Positions 1 through 11,758 of a stretch of 64,000 nt of DNA are shown here, piece by piece; position 1 is the stretch's first letter; every line of letters begins with the position of its first letter. Source of the DNA: Nautilus pompilius (lineage: Eukaryota > Mollusca > Cephalopoda > Nautilida > Nautilidae); contig JACATO010000095.1 of NCBI GenBank assembly GCA_018389105.1, positions 555,501 to 619,500 on the forward strand, written 5' to 3'. Made by a program: the position numbers and the translations under genes. The notes under the pieces were generated by a model, which saw only the letters and a program-made list of their open reading frames with translations, made no database searches and was not told the origin of the DNA.

Positions 1-1619
1 TTTTTGTTTACAAATCTAACTATTTATAAATCATTGGTCAGACCAAGTCCATAAATAATGGTAATCTGAATAGGCTACAGAAATGTTCATTCCACACAAC
101 AAATGGCAATTGGCTGTATAGTCACTTTTTTTAAAGGGAGGGGACAGATTTGGTAAGAGTTTAGTAAAATTTGGGGGAAACAACAAACCAGCATTACCAA
201 GTGTTTCTACACAAAGTCAACTGACAGACAACCTTATAAACAACAGAGCTGATCCAGTGTTATAAAGTATTTTTTTCTTATAGTTGACATGTACAGTGAA
301 TGAAAACTTGTTTGGACTTCATCTTCGTGTCAGCCATCAAAAATAAAACAGATAATCATCCATGGAGAACTTGCCCTGAGAAAACTGAAGCTGGGGGGCA
401 TAAATTAAAATTAGAAAGATGCATTATTTGGGTATAAAGACTGCATAATATTACAAAATTCCTGTACCTATAGTACTGAAAACAAAGATTCAACTGATTA
501 TACTATAAAATTAAGAAAAACCAGAAAGTTACAAAATAGAGACAAGTGGAATTCACTGCAAACCATTGAGGAAGAAGCCTGTCAACTGTAAAGTATAATG
601 CCAATGTTAAAAGGAGAGAACAGTCAAAAGGATGCTAAGTAAAATAAAAAAGACAATTTATTCCATGTGAAAAAAAATTTTTTCCCAATAACTTACCTAT
701 ACGACTAATTTCAAGAAAATTTAATATATTTAAACTTTCTATTAGCAACACCATAGCTCTTTGGTAGAGAAGACAAACAAAACTGTCATAATCATACATA
801 GTGCTGCATGGCAACAGTTGGGCAGGATGGTGTATAGCATCTCACATTTGTACAAGATGGTGTAGTGATTTACACCCATATGGATTCTGACATTACAACT
901 TTTTTTTAACTAGGTGCAAATGCTTAAAACCAAGATGGCAGACTAATGATGATATAAGAATATTTAACTATTTTGCATGAATGTCACAATTTCTTTTTGG
1001 CATTGAAATCCAATCTTAAACAGTAAGAATTCATGATAAAATGTCAGTGTGCCGCCTTTAAAAAAATAATCTGAGTTTGATTTTCTAGCTGGCAATAATC
1101 AAGATAGTTAGATTTAGAAGTTTTGTTTTTTTTAGCGTGAACTTTGTCCAGTTTTTTTGCAGCATCCATAAGATCATCAAATGCATTACTTTCAATTTAC
1201 TTAATGAATCCAACAAATAGTACAATTTTTAAAAAAATCTTATATTCTCCACAATGTTTTACTTTGTCATCATCCTCATCACCATGCTAAATACCTCATA
1301 GACACAGTAGTAAAAACAGTTTGTCCCTGTAAACAGGATCCTTACATAATTAATTCTGGTCAAGCCAATAAATTTTCAAAAATTACACAAACATCTGCAT
1401 AAGAAAAAATTAAGCTTTAATTGATAATCTAGAAGATGCACAGGATTAACCAATAAATATTTTCAGAGATGGAGAAAATGATGTCAGGTAAACCTAACAG
1501 TAATTAGAACAGCCCACAGTTCTCCCTCTGCGCTTATTTAAGTGAGTCACTAGAACCATCATATTTTAAAATAAATAGTATTTTGATACTAAACACTAGA
1601 GAGGGAGATAATCACAGTG
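1..1619. other. AT-rich noncoding DNA
   Basis: I see no gene, RNA or repeat family here. The stretch is A+T-rich with short homopolymer runs, and all six frames are heavily interrupted. A short partial repetition of a GATGGTGTA motif occurs near 828-868 without further structure. Confidence 0.6.
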
Positions 1620-1885
1620 AAGATAAGACCATGGTTATTATCTGTTAGAGAGCAGGTCTGGTACCTTGAGGTCCAGCACTTCTGGCTTTGGCAAGGAAAA
1701 CCTTAATTTTGGTTTTTTCAGATGTGGGAGGAAACTGGAGTGCTCACATGATCAGAAAGTAAAGAGGAACAAAAATAAACCATGTTAAGGAGGTATGCTA
1801 AACTGAGCTAACTCCAATCAAGGATGAAGCTTGGGTCTTCCTATGGCAGTCAAGTATCCTGACCATTGGTCCACCAGCAACCCAG
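1620..1885 (-). repeat. tRNA-derived SINE copy 1 (degraded)
   Basis: This copy shares the body of the SINE family seen elsewhere in the window: a GTCCAGCACTTCTGGCTTTGGCA segment near 1671-1693 and a GATGTGGGAGGAAAC segment near 1720. The tRNA-like head is at the right end and is read on the minus strand, with an A-box-like TGGACCAATGG at 1863-1873. The B box is not recognisable and no AAC tail is visible, so this copy is old or truncated. An open frame beginning at 1866 starts inside the head and has no independent support as a gene. Confidence 0.6.
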
Positions 1886-4134
1886 TTCTTGTTCTCACCA
1901 GGGATACAAGACCCATTTAACAAGAAAGTGGGGAAGAGGGAGGATTTGTAATTTTATAAGAAATCATTGTGTGAAAATGAGTGTTGTCTGTCTGTCTGTG
2001 TTACCTACACCAGAAAGGATTACCTTATGTATTGCACACAATAGCCAATTGACATGATGGTCAGAAGCTAAGGCTTATTTCAGCCCCCTCAGAACAATGG
2101 TGACATACAATATCGCCAAAAAAGACATCACTAAAACATGTCCATTGGCAAAGTTGACAATATAGGATGTAGTTGATAAATGTGACCCCGCTAAAATGTT
2201 AATATGAAAGTGAATGGAAACAATTGAGAGAGAAAGAACCTGTTACAGCTCAAATCAAGCTGTTGCTGTATGCTACTTTTCAAAACGCCTGACTTGCCTG
2301 ACAGCTGTGCTGTTATTATTCAATGACTTAATCCCCGATGTTTGTATTGCTGCAGTTACAAAACAATTTTCTAAAAAAAATAATTAAATTAAATTCTATT
2401 TTCCATTAAGCAGCTTATCTTCAGAATGTTCAAACCAAACAGTGTGGCTATTAGCATCCATTCCTTCCCAACAAAAACAGCTTCATTACTGCTCAGATTT
2501 CCAGTACAAAGAATGATAGGGTTACAAACATAAAAAAAGTAATTTAAATTACCATTTCATAACCAATCAAAATGTTTTAATAATTATTTGTTTAAATTAT
2601 CAGTAAAGAGACAAGGAATAATTAATTATCTTACAATTTTTGTTGTTGTTCAAGGTAGAAAAAAACTAACTAAAAATAAAAAGAAATTTTGGAGGGTAGT
2701 TGTGTAAAGGCAAGCAAAATAAATTATGTTGATCAATTGGTGAATAAAACTTTAACTGTTTAGAAAAATTCTGGTTTCTTGTTTGTTGCTTAAATCTTCA
2801 AAAACTGGACATATAAGGTAATATATATAACAGAGAAAATGTACACTTCAGGGTATATAATTTTTCATTTTTAATACCTAGTTTTGATTCTTCAATTTTA
2901 TTTTGGTCATTTAAATATGACTTTAGACTGATAGTCAAAATTTTTTTATAAAATAAATACTGTACAGAATTTGAAGTTTGTGTCCAACACGGATGCTGAA
3001 ATAAGATAAGGAGATGTCAGCTCTTAAGAACCCTGGGTATGACTCGAAGAGTACTCAAGTAGATTCAGGTGACAAAAAACTTCCAAAAGTAAGATTGGTA
3101 ATTAAAGTGAAATTCAGAACAAGAAAAACAATATTACAAAAGTTTAAACATCTTTCTTTTTTCTTCTTTTTTTGTAAGCTAGCTAATGGTTTGTATGATA
3201 CTGTCATAAAGATCTGCTTTTATAGAGAAAATCTGCCAAATCAACTATATGATTTCAAAACAGAAAAATAAAAAGTTGATTAAGTATGAAAATGACTGAT
3301 GTAGTCCTGTTTGAAACAGCGAAAAAAAACATCTATCTACTTACCAAAACCAGAAGTGTGATGAATATAAAGTTATTACAAGACAAACACTGTTAGTTCA
3401 AACTCACAGCAACACATCCAAATTAATATTTTCCAGTTTCCATAACAACATATATACTGTACATACTGTATCTGCAGTGCGCTTCAGAGTTGTTGTACTG
3501 GTTTTCTCCATAGTAATTATAGCTATACATCAAGGATCTATCAATAAACTTTTCAGATTTATGAGATGAGTTATAATATTGATCAGTGATTTGTTGAAAA
3601 GGCTCACAAATTAGCACGCCTCAAGTGTGTACAGACGGAGCCACTTACACTTAATTGCTAGCGTGCTTTGACATTCGCTTTGGTTTCTAATATTCTTCTG
3701 ATAGATTTTACGAGGCTAAACAGAACACTGTTAGAGAAGTGCAGAAGAGTCCTTGAAAACTATCTTAATGGCTCATGCTAACTCATCACAGAAAGTTGTA
3801 ATCTTCAAGAATTCCAGCCACCCAAAATTTCATAGTTTAAAAAAAGAAAGAAAAAAACTAATAAACTTATATACAGGGATACATAAATATAATAATAAGG
3901 TTTAAAAAACACAACAATCCAACCCACAAGTAAATAATTACATCAGCCTTTAAAGTAAGGCTGTGAGATTTCATCAAATTGTCTGCCAGATTTATTTGCA
4001 AACTATGCCATAAATGTCTGCCCGCTGATGAGGTTTGAAGGTAAATCCTTACAAGCTATAAAGATTCAGAGGGGGGCTATTTATTTTTCATGCAATTAAA
4101 AAGTTTATTACTGATGTGGATGGATGAACTAAGT
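1886..4134. other. AT-rich noncoding DNA
   Basis: Nothing recognisable. Frames of 64-85 codons at 3014-3271(+) and 3423-3617(-) have low-complexity Lys/Phe- or Tyr/Asn-rich translations, as expected from AT-rich DNA. Confidence 0.55.
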
Positions 4135-4161
4135 GCGTGTGTGTGTGTGTGGGGGGGGGGG
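4135..4161. repeat. (GT)n microsatellite followed by a G run
   Basis: A short GT-repeat tract runs directly into about eleven consecutive G residues. Such compound tracts arise by replication slippage. No functional role is inferred. Confidence 0.9.
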
Positions 4162-6376
4162 TTCAGGCTTCTATGAAAGGTCATACAGAGTTACTGTCTT
4201 AAGAACCAGGAAACACCACTAATAGTTCTCTATGTCCTCCCCCAACGTCTATAAAATCAGTAATCAGATTTTTTAGAAAAAATGGTGGTAACAGGAGTGG
4301 TAAATTAGAAAGAAAGCAGAAGATTGACATAACCCTAATTCTGGCCGATCTAAAGAGATTAGCTGGCACCCAGTGATTAGTTTTAGTTCAACAGCTACAA
4401 TGACTGGCCCCATCCTAACTTGGAACAAATTAATGAGGCTTCTATCAAGAAAACACTGTTTAGTAGCATCAGATATCATTATATGAAACTGTGTAGAGTT
4501 TTCTTTTTTTTTTTTAAAGGAAGCAAAATCAGAAAGAAAAAATGTCAGAATTCAATAAACTTTGATCAAAAAACTTAGAAAGGTCAGCAGAAACAGCAGA
4601 GTTTTTTTGGGGGGAGGAGTCCCAAGAATCAAAATTCCACAGTAAGATAATTAATGCTCATAAACCAAACATTCTGATAATAAAATACGATAGGGAATAC
4701 TTTGTTTTAATGAGATTAATACTGACAGTATTCTTAGTTCTGCTTGTTATATTAAGATGTTAAGAGGATTTTGTATTTTAAAATAATAAGCTACATGATG
4801 TATTGAACAGCTGCAAAAGGGTACAAGTGGGAAAGAGATGCACAGGTGAGGTCTCATACCGTAACCAACACACACAGCAGCAGCAGCACGGTAATGCGTA
4901 TAATATGGTCAGACCACCACTACCATCATGCATAGAAACCTAACTGGAACACAGATTTATCAGCTTGGAGTGTAATTTATAATAAACTACTGGTAAATGG
5001 CACACCACACAGAACCAGCGATAGTGGCATGTCGGTAAGTTAGCACGTGTCGTTTGTAGGAAATGTATCCCACCACCCCAGCGTTGCTCGCAGCTGCTCA
5101 GGGCTGAGAAATTCCTCAGAGTGCAGCCCCACCAAATAATTAGTTTAAAAATGCATCACTACAGAGTTAAGTGGTTTATGCGAGTTATATTGAAATATAA
5201 ATCCTTAAACAGACTGCAGATTTAGTTGATTGATCTCACTGGCAAGCAAAGCCATGATTTCATTAGCGGAAATAGTGGGAATATTAACGCAAAACTATAT
5301 CCTTGATAAACATTAGCATACAGCAAAAAGCATAAAAAAATATTTCGATTATTATACATTTGGTTTCTGGTAAGTAAATGAGATGTTGCCAACTTTTAGC
5401 CGACTTCAGCACAGCCCTGTTTTGACACCTGCTACTTTTGTTTTCACTAACCTCATGTGTTTTTTTTTAAAAAAAAGAAATGAAGTTTCTCATTGTTATC
5501 TTCTGTGTATTGCAGGATACAAAAAGATACCTGACTGCAGCATTTTTCAGTACTATGAAGAATGATTACGTTATGATACCCACAAAAAAAAACAAACAGG
5601 AAGTAATTATTTTTTTTAAATAAATGAATGAATAAAATAAAGTATACCAGTAGTAGTACTACAGCAATAATAACCTGTCTCGTATGTACAATAAAAACTA
5701 TACACCTTAGTGTATGTTTATATTAAAGTGTGATTCCTGCCAAATCCTAGGGTGCCATGTCTTCACCTTGTGTGTGTGTGTGTATTAATGTGGTGTAAAT
5801 CCACAAAAATGCCTTCTGGCAAGAAAGAATGGTTAAATCTCTAAACTTTACCATTAATGTGTGTGCATGCATGGCTCAGCCAAAAGACACAAATACAATA
5901 ACTGGACCTCTTTCTTTGATAGGTTGTTGAATATGAAAACATTTTTAAAATGTATGTTATTTATATGCTTTGGAGACTTAACCCATTTCCTTTCTCAGAT
6001 ACAGCTCAGCTCATACCTACTGCTGGTTATAATAAATGTCTATTCTATAGGTAGATATTTTAAAATACTTTTCTATAAAATGCTGCTAATGCAATTAAAA
6101 AGCTTGTCTTACAGTGAGTGCATTCACTTGGCCATGAAATGAACTGAACCTAGAATGGTTTAAGACTTTAGAAGTTAGTAGTAAATTAAAATGTAACATT
6201 AGACTGCTGTATAGTTTAAATTCTTTGATCAGTCTACCAATTATAGCCATTGGTGCATGGTCCTTGATATCTATACACCTACCCACATGGCTCTGTCTGG
6301 TATGGTCACTTAATCATCAAGACAATTATCAATGTTGGGTCTAAGTGTACCAAGGATTAATTAGTCCTTAACTCCA
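4162..6376. other. Noncoding DNA with one slightly GC-richer block
   Basis: Mostly AT-rich. The block at about 4850-5130 is richer in G+C. It carries a short CAG-triplet run near 4878 and a perfect splice-donor-like GTAAGT at 5035-5040 preceded by a 13-codon open frame, but no convincing acceptor or protein similarity. A T-rich acceptor-like site ends at 5516, with open frames after it in two phases. Neither is convincing as an exon. Confidence 0.4.
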
Positions 6377-6425
6377 TGTGTGTGTGTGTGTGTGTGTGTG
6401 TGATATATATATATATATATATATA
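6377..6425. repeat. Compound (TG)n(AT)n microsatellite
   Basis: About 13 TG units run directly into about 11 AT units. This is an alternating purine-pyrimidine tract of a type that is usually length-polymorphic between individuals. Confidence 0.95.
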
Positions 6426-9073
6426 AAACCACAGCATATTCTTTAATTTAATTGAACCTTTAGGTTGCTGCATAGAAATATGTTGTTTAAGAAATGCACT
6501 GTGTCAGAGAGATTGATTGATTGAGAGCAAGCCTGGGTGCTCATCTGACACACTGATGGATGAAACAGCTCTGGGGGGTCAGAGCAGAACAAAATTAGAG
6601 GCTGATAGTAGTTAGAGCCAGTCCCAGCACCCTTTGATTGTCTGTCTGCTTCTCATGCTTATTAGGGGGCCCCAAAAAGCTGGCAGCTACTCCTGATTAC
6701 AGGGGACCCACTGTCATACTGGTGCAGATATGATTGATTAGAACCAGCTGGGAGATCTCCTTCTCTCTTCCCAACCCCCATAGTCAACCTTGCAGATCCT
6801 TTTTAATCCTCTTTCTGTAGGCAAAAATCTCCAGGCTAATTTTTAAAGTGCGCCCTGAGGGTTACTTGCCAGGCTACTGAAAATCTATCACCCCTCTAGG
6901 AACCAATGACTTTCCTTTCTGGTTACCTCTTATCTTGGATACCATAATCTGCTTACTGGTCAGTGGACTGATTAGTAGACATTCTAGGTCCCAACATTCT
7001 TCCTCCTCCCCTGCTGGATAATCTGGCACTAGTGTCTTCTCATTAATGCTTGTTTATCATCTTAAACAGCAGTTTCCATTATAAATGTTATGGAAATTTG
7101 TGCAAAAAGGCTGTTCCTCCATGAGCTTTCTTTCAAGGCAAATGGTGTAACATCTGCTTTATTTCCTTTTATATACAAGAACTTCTATCTTTTGGAATCA
7201 CTGGGTGAGGAAAGAACTCTCTGCTCACTAGCTAAGGCAGAATTTAAATCTGGATTTTTGGAAAACAGCAATCTCAGGTGAGCTTGGAGTAAAAGTTAGG
7301 GAACTCATTTGTAGCAATTTAACAGTTTATTTGAAAATCCAGTGACTAAATAGCTGTGTTTAACAATACATTTGGTTCATTTCCATTTGGATGTTAGTTG
7401 ATGTTCAACATACCTGGGACTGCTATACCAACCAGGAGTCTCTAAGCACAGCTTGATGCAAATTTGACTTTGAATTATCGGGGTAGAACCATGTGTCAGC
7501 TGGATATGTACTGAACTGGTTGCATTTGCTGTATGATTACTGACTGTGGTTGCAGATGACACAGTTATACCCACATAGATAATTACTCTATCTTCTGTTC
7601 AATCATAATACCAGTTCACTCAAGTCAAGACTTCATCCTGTAGGTTACCATGTAATGCAAAAATATAACAGTTGAAGTTACTAGTTGAAGATGTTGACAT
7701 TTTTTACAGTAATTTCAGATAAGCTCAGGTAGGAAATTAGCATCCACCAGAACAATGTTAAAATAATAAAATGTATAATACAGGAAAGTGAAACTTCTCT
7801 ATTTTTGTTAAATAAACAATTAACAAATTTTTTCTTTGATGTTTTTGATGAAAGGAAATAGAAAAAGAATTTATTTTTTTAAATGACCATATCACTTTTT
7901 CAATTGATAAACACAATAAAATAATTCAAAAAAGAAAAAAAAATCTACTACAAATATTAAACTTTTATGTCTCTCTGCTCTTTCTTCGTAGTTTCCAGAA
8001 GGATCTATTCACTTTTATCCTCTCAAACCTTGATAATGTTCAACATAGTAACATTGATAATTATAAAAGTTCCTGTCAATTAATCAGATACCAAAGCTGA
8101 TCATAAAGTAAAAGGTAAGTTTAATGCATTTACCAATACTCTCCAGATCTTTTGCAGCAAGTATTTCTATTGTTGGCCTGTACCAGTGGCTCAGGTAGGT
8201 CCTGAATCTGTGAACCTGTTGGTTGTCCGGTATATGTAACCAAGGTAAACAATGTTTTAACACACCGCATCATGGTGTGCGTTTGGGGTGTGTGAGGGGG
8301 GGGGGATAGACCATCTTGGTTAGCCTGAGAAGTCTCTCTAAAATATTACCAATGGGCATATAGCTAAACAAGTTTTAAAAGATGCTACTACAAGTTTCTT
8401 TTTCATTTCTAAATTAAAATAAAACAAACAACAAAATTATCCATGGTGGCTATATTAGCCAGTAAGTTATATCCACTCTGATGCATTCAAAGCAGAATGT
8501 TATCGCATCTACCATCTTCCACTGCTTCTTGGTTGGTGGAAAGAAAAAAGAAAAAAAAATTGATTTTAAAATTCTTCTCCCTTATAAAGATCCAAAAACC
8601 AAGAATTTGTGTGTGTGTGTTAGTGTTAAAGGCAAAAAATTTTTTGTAATTCTATTAGTAGTTTTAATTAATAATACTAACTAATTATCACTAATTTCTG
8701 TAAAAAATATGTAATTCTGCTTTAAGCCATTTCTTAAAAATTAAAGAAAAACTTGTCTTGTATATGCTTCATTTTTTTACTTGACAGTCCTCTATCCCAT
8801 TCTTCCTTTTGTACAGATTTTATTTCCCACAGGTTTATCTTCATCTCTTTGTCATGAACCCTTCAGTCGTGGTGGTATCATTCTCCACTCTTCTCAATTT
8901 ATTGGATACACTTTTTTTTTATAACTGACAGCAAACACTCCTGATTTATAATTGCCATGTCTTGCAGCTGAAGTTTCTTTTTTAAATGAATAAGAAACAT
9001 AAATAAAATAACCAATAAAGGAAAATCCTGGAAACTTCTTTTCTAGCCACTTTGTTTGTTTTTGTTGTTTCAG
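6426..9073. other. Noncoding DNA, GC-richer between about 6520 and 7060
   Basis: The part at 6520-7060 has clearly more G+C than its surroundings but no long frame and no similarity to the SINE or Tc1 repeats of this window. A strong acceptor-like tract ends at 6820 and is followed by 19 open codons and a TGA at 6878-6880, which is not enough to call an exon. A Ser/Thr-rich minus-strand frame at 7377-7574 ends next to a donor-like CAG|GTATGT near 7412. It is unrecognised. Confidence 0.35.
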
Positions 9074-9169
9074 GAGGCAGCTGCATTCCGTAGTTTGGGT
9101 GAACACCAACAAATTTCAATGTTTGGAGATATGGATGCCAAAATAAGCAGCATTGGCTTGCATGATTAA
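9074..9169 (+). other. Candidate exon, unverified
   Basis: A long T-rich tract ending in TTTCAG (to 9073) looks like a very good 3' splice site. It is followed in phase 0 by 31 open codons and a TAA at 9167-9169. The translation is compositionally ordinary, with Met, Gly, Asp, His and Gln, unlike the Lys/Phe/Ile-rich frames nearby. No domain is recognised and no strong splice donor is seen, so it would have to be a terminal exon. Because T-rich tracts are everywhere here, about one acceptor-like site in several would be followed by this much open frame by chance. Confidence 0.15.
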
Positions 9170-9352
9170 GCTGATTCACTCTCTTCTCGGTCTAATTATT
9201 TCTCATTTCCTGTTACACTTATCTGTAGATATACCATCCAGCTCATTGCATTTTATTAAGAAAAATATTTTTTTTTAAAAAAAAGAATCAAGAATTTAAC
9301 ATATTGTGTATTTGAATGAAAATATATTCTTTTAAATGATGCAAGCAATGAA

Positions 9353-9372
9353 AATATATATATATATATATA
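9353..9372. repeat. (TA)n microsatellite
   Basis: About ten TA units inside very AT-rich sequence. Confidence 0.85.
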
Positions 9373-9768
9373 CATATGTAAGATTTCATAGAAAATAATA
9401 AGAAATATAAGAAAACTTTTTAGGCCAACAAATTAATGTGATGAGTCCTTTTTAATACAAATGAAAAGAAACAATAAACAGACTTTTTTGTAGACCTTGC
9501 AAAGAGAAAATGAAAATTTTCAAGAGAAAGAAGAAAAAAATATTGAAGATATGAAGTTGAGGGAAGGAAATCAATAACTCTGTAAGAAAACCACTCTGGA
9601 TAAATATGTTGGTAATAAGATTAATACAAAAAAAATTTGCAACAACTACATTTTTAAAAAAAAACCATTACAAATAATTCTTAAAACAATTATTTAATAT
9701 GCATAAGTTATTTTAAAAAAAACCACCCTAATAATGTGAAAGAAAGAATCTAACATTAGAAAAGGAAA

Positions 9769-9900
9769 TTAAAGGTTTTGATAGTGATAATTAATGAAAA
9801 GGGAAGAGAATTTAATAATGCCAGCTGAACCGATCCCAAGGACTGACGCTGCAGCGAAGACAACGGTGTTTATGCGAACGTGAAGCCAACTGGTCGGAAA
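9769..9900 (-). other. Candidate exon with hydrophobic segment, unverified
   Basis: A compact CpG-rich island (about 9820-9900) stands out in very AT-poor-in-CpG surroundings. On the minus strand a T-rich acceptor-like tract ending in TCTAG (plus 9901-9905) precedes 43 open codons ending in TAA at 9769-9771. Residues 10-29 form an uncharged hydrophobic stretch (INTVVFAAASVLGIGSAGII) long enough for a membrane helix. No family is recognised and no donor is obvious. It could equally be an unrelated CpG-rich repeat fragment. Confidence 0.17.
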
Positions 9901-9905
9901 CTAGA

Positions 9906-11659
9906 ACAAAACAAAAATAAACAAACTAAACATTCTATAAAATTTAATGTACTGGTTAAAAGGAACTATACCAGAACTCCAGCGCAAATCTACATAATGT
10001 AGGCTCTGTGATAACATTCACACAAAAATCAGTTTTTGTTGTTGTTGGTGGGAAGAGAAATCTAAAAAGGCAACTGGTGGTTTCTATGATAGTAATTAAC
10101 CTGGCACAGCTAATGACCACCACCATCAGGAACACAGGTCAAAACACAGGAACTAATGTGTTTGTGTGATTGAGGGAGGGAGGGGGAGAGAACTCTTCAA
10201 ACAACATAACTATGCAAATTATTATTTTAAAAAGAATTTCTTTTTTAGATTTTTGATGAAAAAAAGGATGGCATAAAATTGAAGAAAACCTGCTGTTGTA
10301 TGCCACCCTCTGGGACACAGCAGAGGTATCTTGATTGCTTCCATAAAGCAATGCTGCTGCTGTTTGTTTTTGTGTTGACTTTACTAAAGGTGTCTTCCTA
10401 CATCTCTATAGCCTTCCATATGCCACCTGGGGCATGCACCCCACTACCCTTGAAATCTATATAACTCAGCATAGCGGTTGACATACACCACCACCTTCCT
10501 CATTAATATAACCCTTTGTAGTGACAAATCTCCAGCCCCATGTGTTTTACATTATGATTGTGTTATCTAAATATACAGCCAGTTCAGGACAAACACTGGC
10601 GCTTCTAGACTGGGGTGCAAGCACACCCAAGGTGGCACAAGGAAAAAAAAACAGGCTGACCTGGTGTATGAAGGGTTAATAATCTTAAAAATTTTAATTA
10701 AAGAATTCTATGAAAGCAGAAAATAGAAAATATGTAGGAAGAATCTCTTTTTTTGTCAAAATGACCTACAGTTTCAGTAAGAAACAAATCACCTGTAAGC
10801 ATTTCCACTCTGGAAGATCAGATTGGCAAGAAGAGAAATAAGCTAGTGTGTAAAACCTTATTCCAGCCCCTCCCTCCACTGTCAATCAGTCTGTGTTTCA
10901 AAAATCTTGTAAACCCTGTTACTCAATGATTCCTACAATGTGACAAAAACATGAGAGAGAAAGTAACCTTTGAACTGGACTTCACGGTAACTGCATCATT
11001 ACTATAAAGTTCAGAATACAGTTACTGAAAGACAGCAACCCAAAACCCTTAAGGCCTGGCAAGGTGTCAAAAAATGTCCTATCAGGCATTATTATTAAAT
11101 GTTTTTTTTTTTGTTTTTAGGCAAACTGGTAATAACTATATATACTATTAAGATGTTTGGCAAGGGGCTGAATGATGTTCCTGGACAAATAAAATACAGG
11201 CATAAATTAGGAAAAACAAATGTTCTTTCTGAAAGCACAACTTAACTTTGTTTCATGATAACTTAAAAATTTTAGTTAAAACTGAAGCTATTCTAAAATT
11301 ATGCATTTAACATATATGAAAAAAACACAGCTATTAGTGATTGCTGGTTAACTTGCAATCCAAAAGCATTAGTTATGGTCAAGGAAAATAAAAAGAAAGA
11401 AATCAGTTTTGAAAGATGTTTAAAGTATGCCTTACCTGTCAATACTACACCATTCGTTATCAGAGATGGTGGTCACTGCAAAACAGTGAGTAGGAAAAAA
11501 TGGTAATCCTGCCAGATCATCAGATCGTACCTATCACATCATGGGTAACCACTGCGATGTATGTAGAAGGCTTTAGCTAGATGTGCCATGTGTGAAGACA
11601 CGATGTACCAACTAAGCCAAAGATTTCTGATCTGTGAAATTAACATGATGCCAAATTGA

Positions 11660-11666
<7 letters not shown>
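9906..11666. other. Noncoding DNA
   Basis: No supported gene. The two overlapping opposite-strand frames near 10139-10464 have no recognisable domains. A motif near 10661-10680 resembles short GGTACA-GAGTTAA segments at about 35070 and 45240 (see findings). Confidence 0.5.

Positions 11667-11755
<89 letters not shown>
11667..11755. repeat. Long pure (GA)n microsatellite
   Basis: About 44 uninterrupted GA units. This is the longest simple repeat in the window and a homopurine/homopyrimidine mirror tract. It is probably length-variable. It is possibly able to adopt triplex (H-DNA) structure in supercoiled DNA, a known property of such tracts. Confidence 0.98.

Positions 11756-11758
<3 letters not shown>

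Noticed and set aside
6821-6880. 19 open codons after a strong acceptor-like tract
   Set aside because: Too short to distinguish from chance in a GC-richer stretch, with no donor and no recognisable peptide.
7377-7574. Ser/Thr-rich minus-strand frame ending near a CAG|GTATGT donor
   Set aside because: Weak acceptor, no domain, and a low-complexity composition.
10249-10325. Exon-like segment between a T-rich acceptor and a GTATCT donor-like site
   Set aside because: The open phase is Lys-rich and unrecognised, and it lies beside a competing opposite-strand frame. The base rate for such segments is high.
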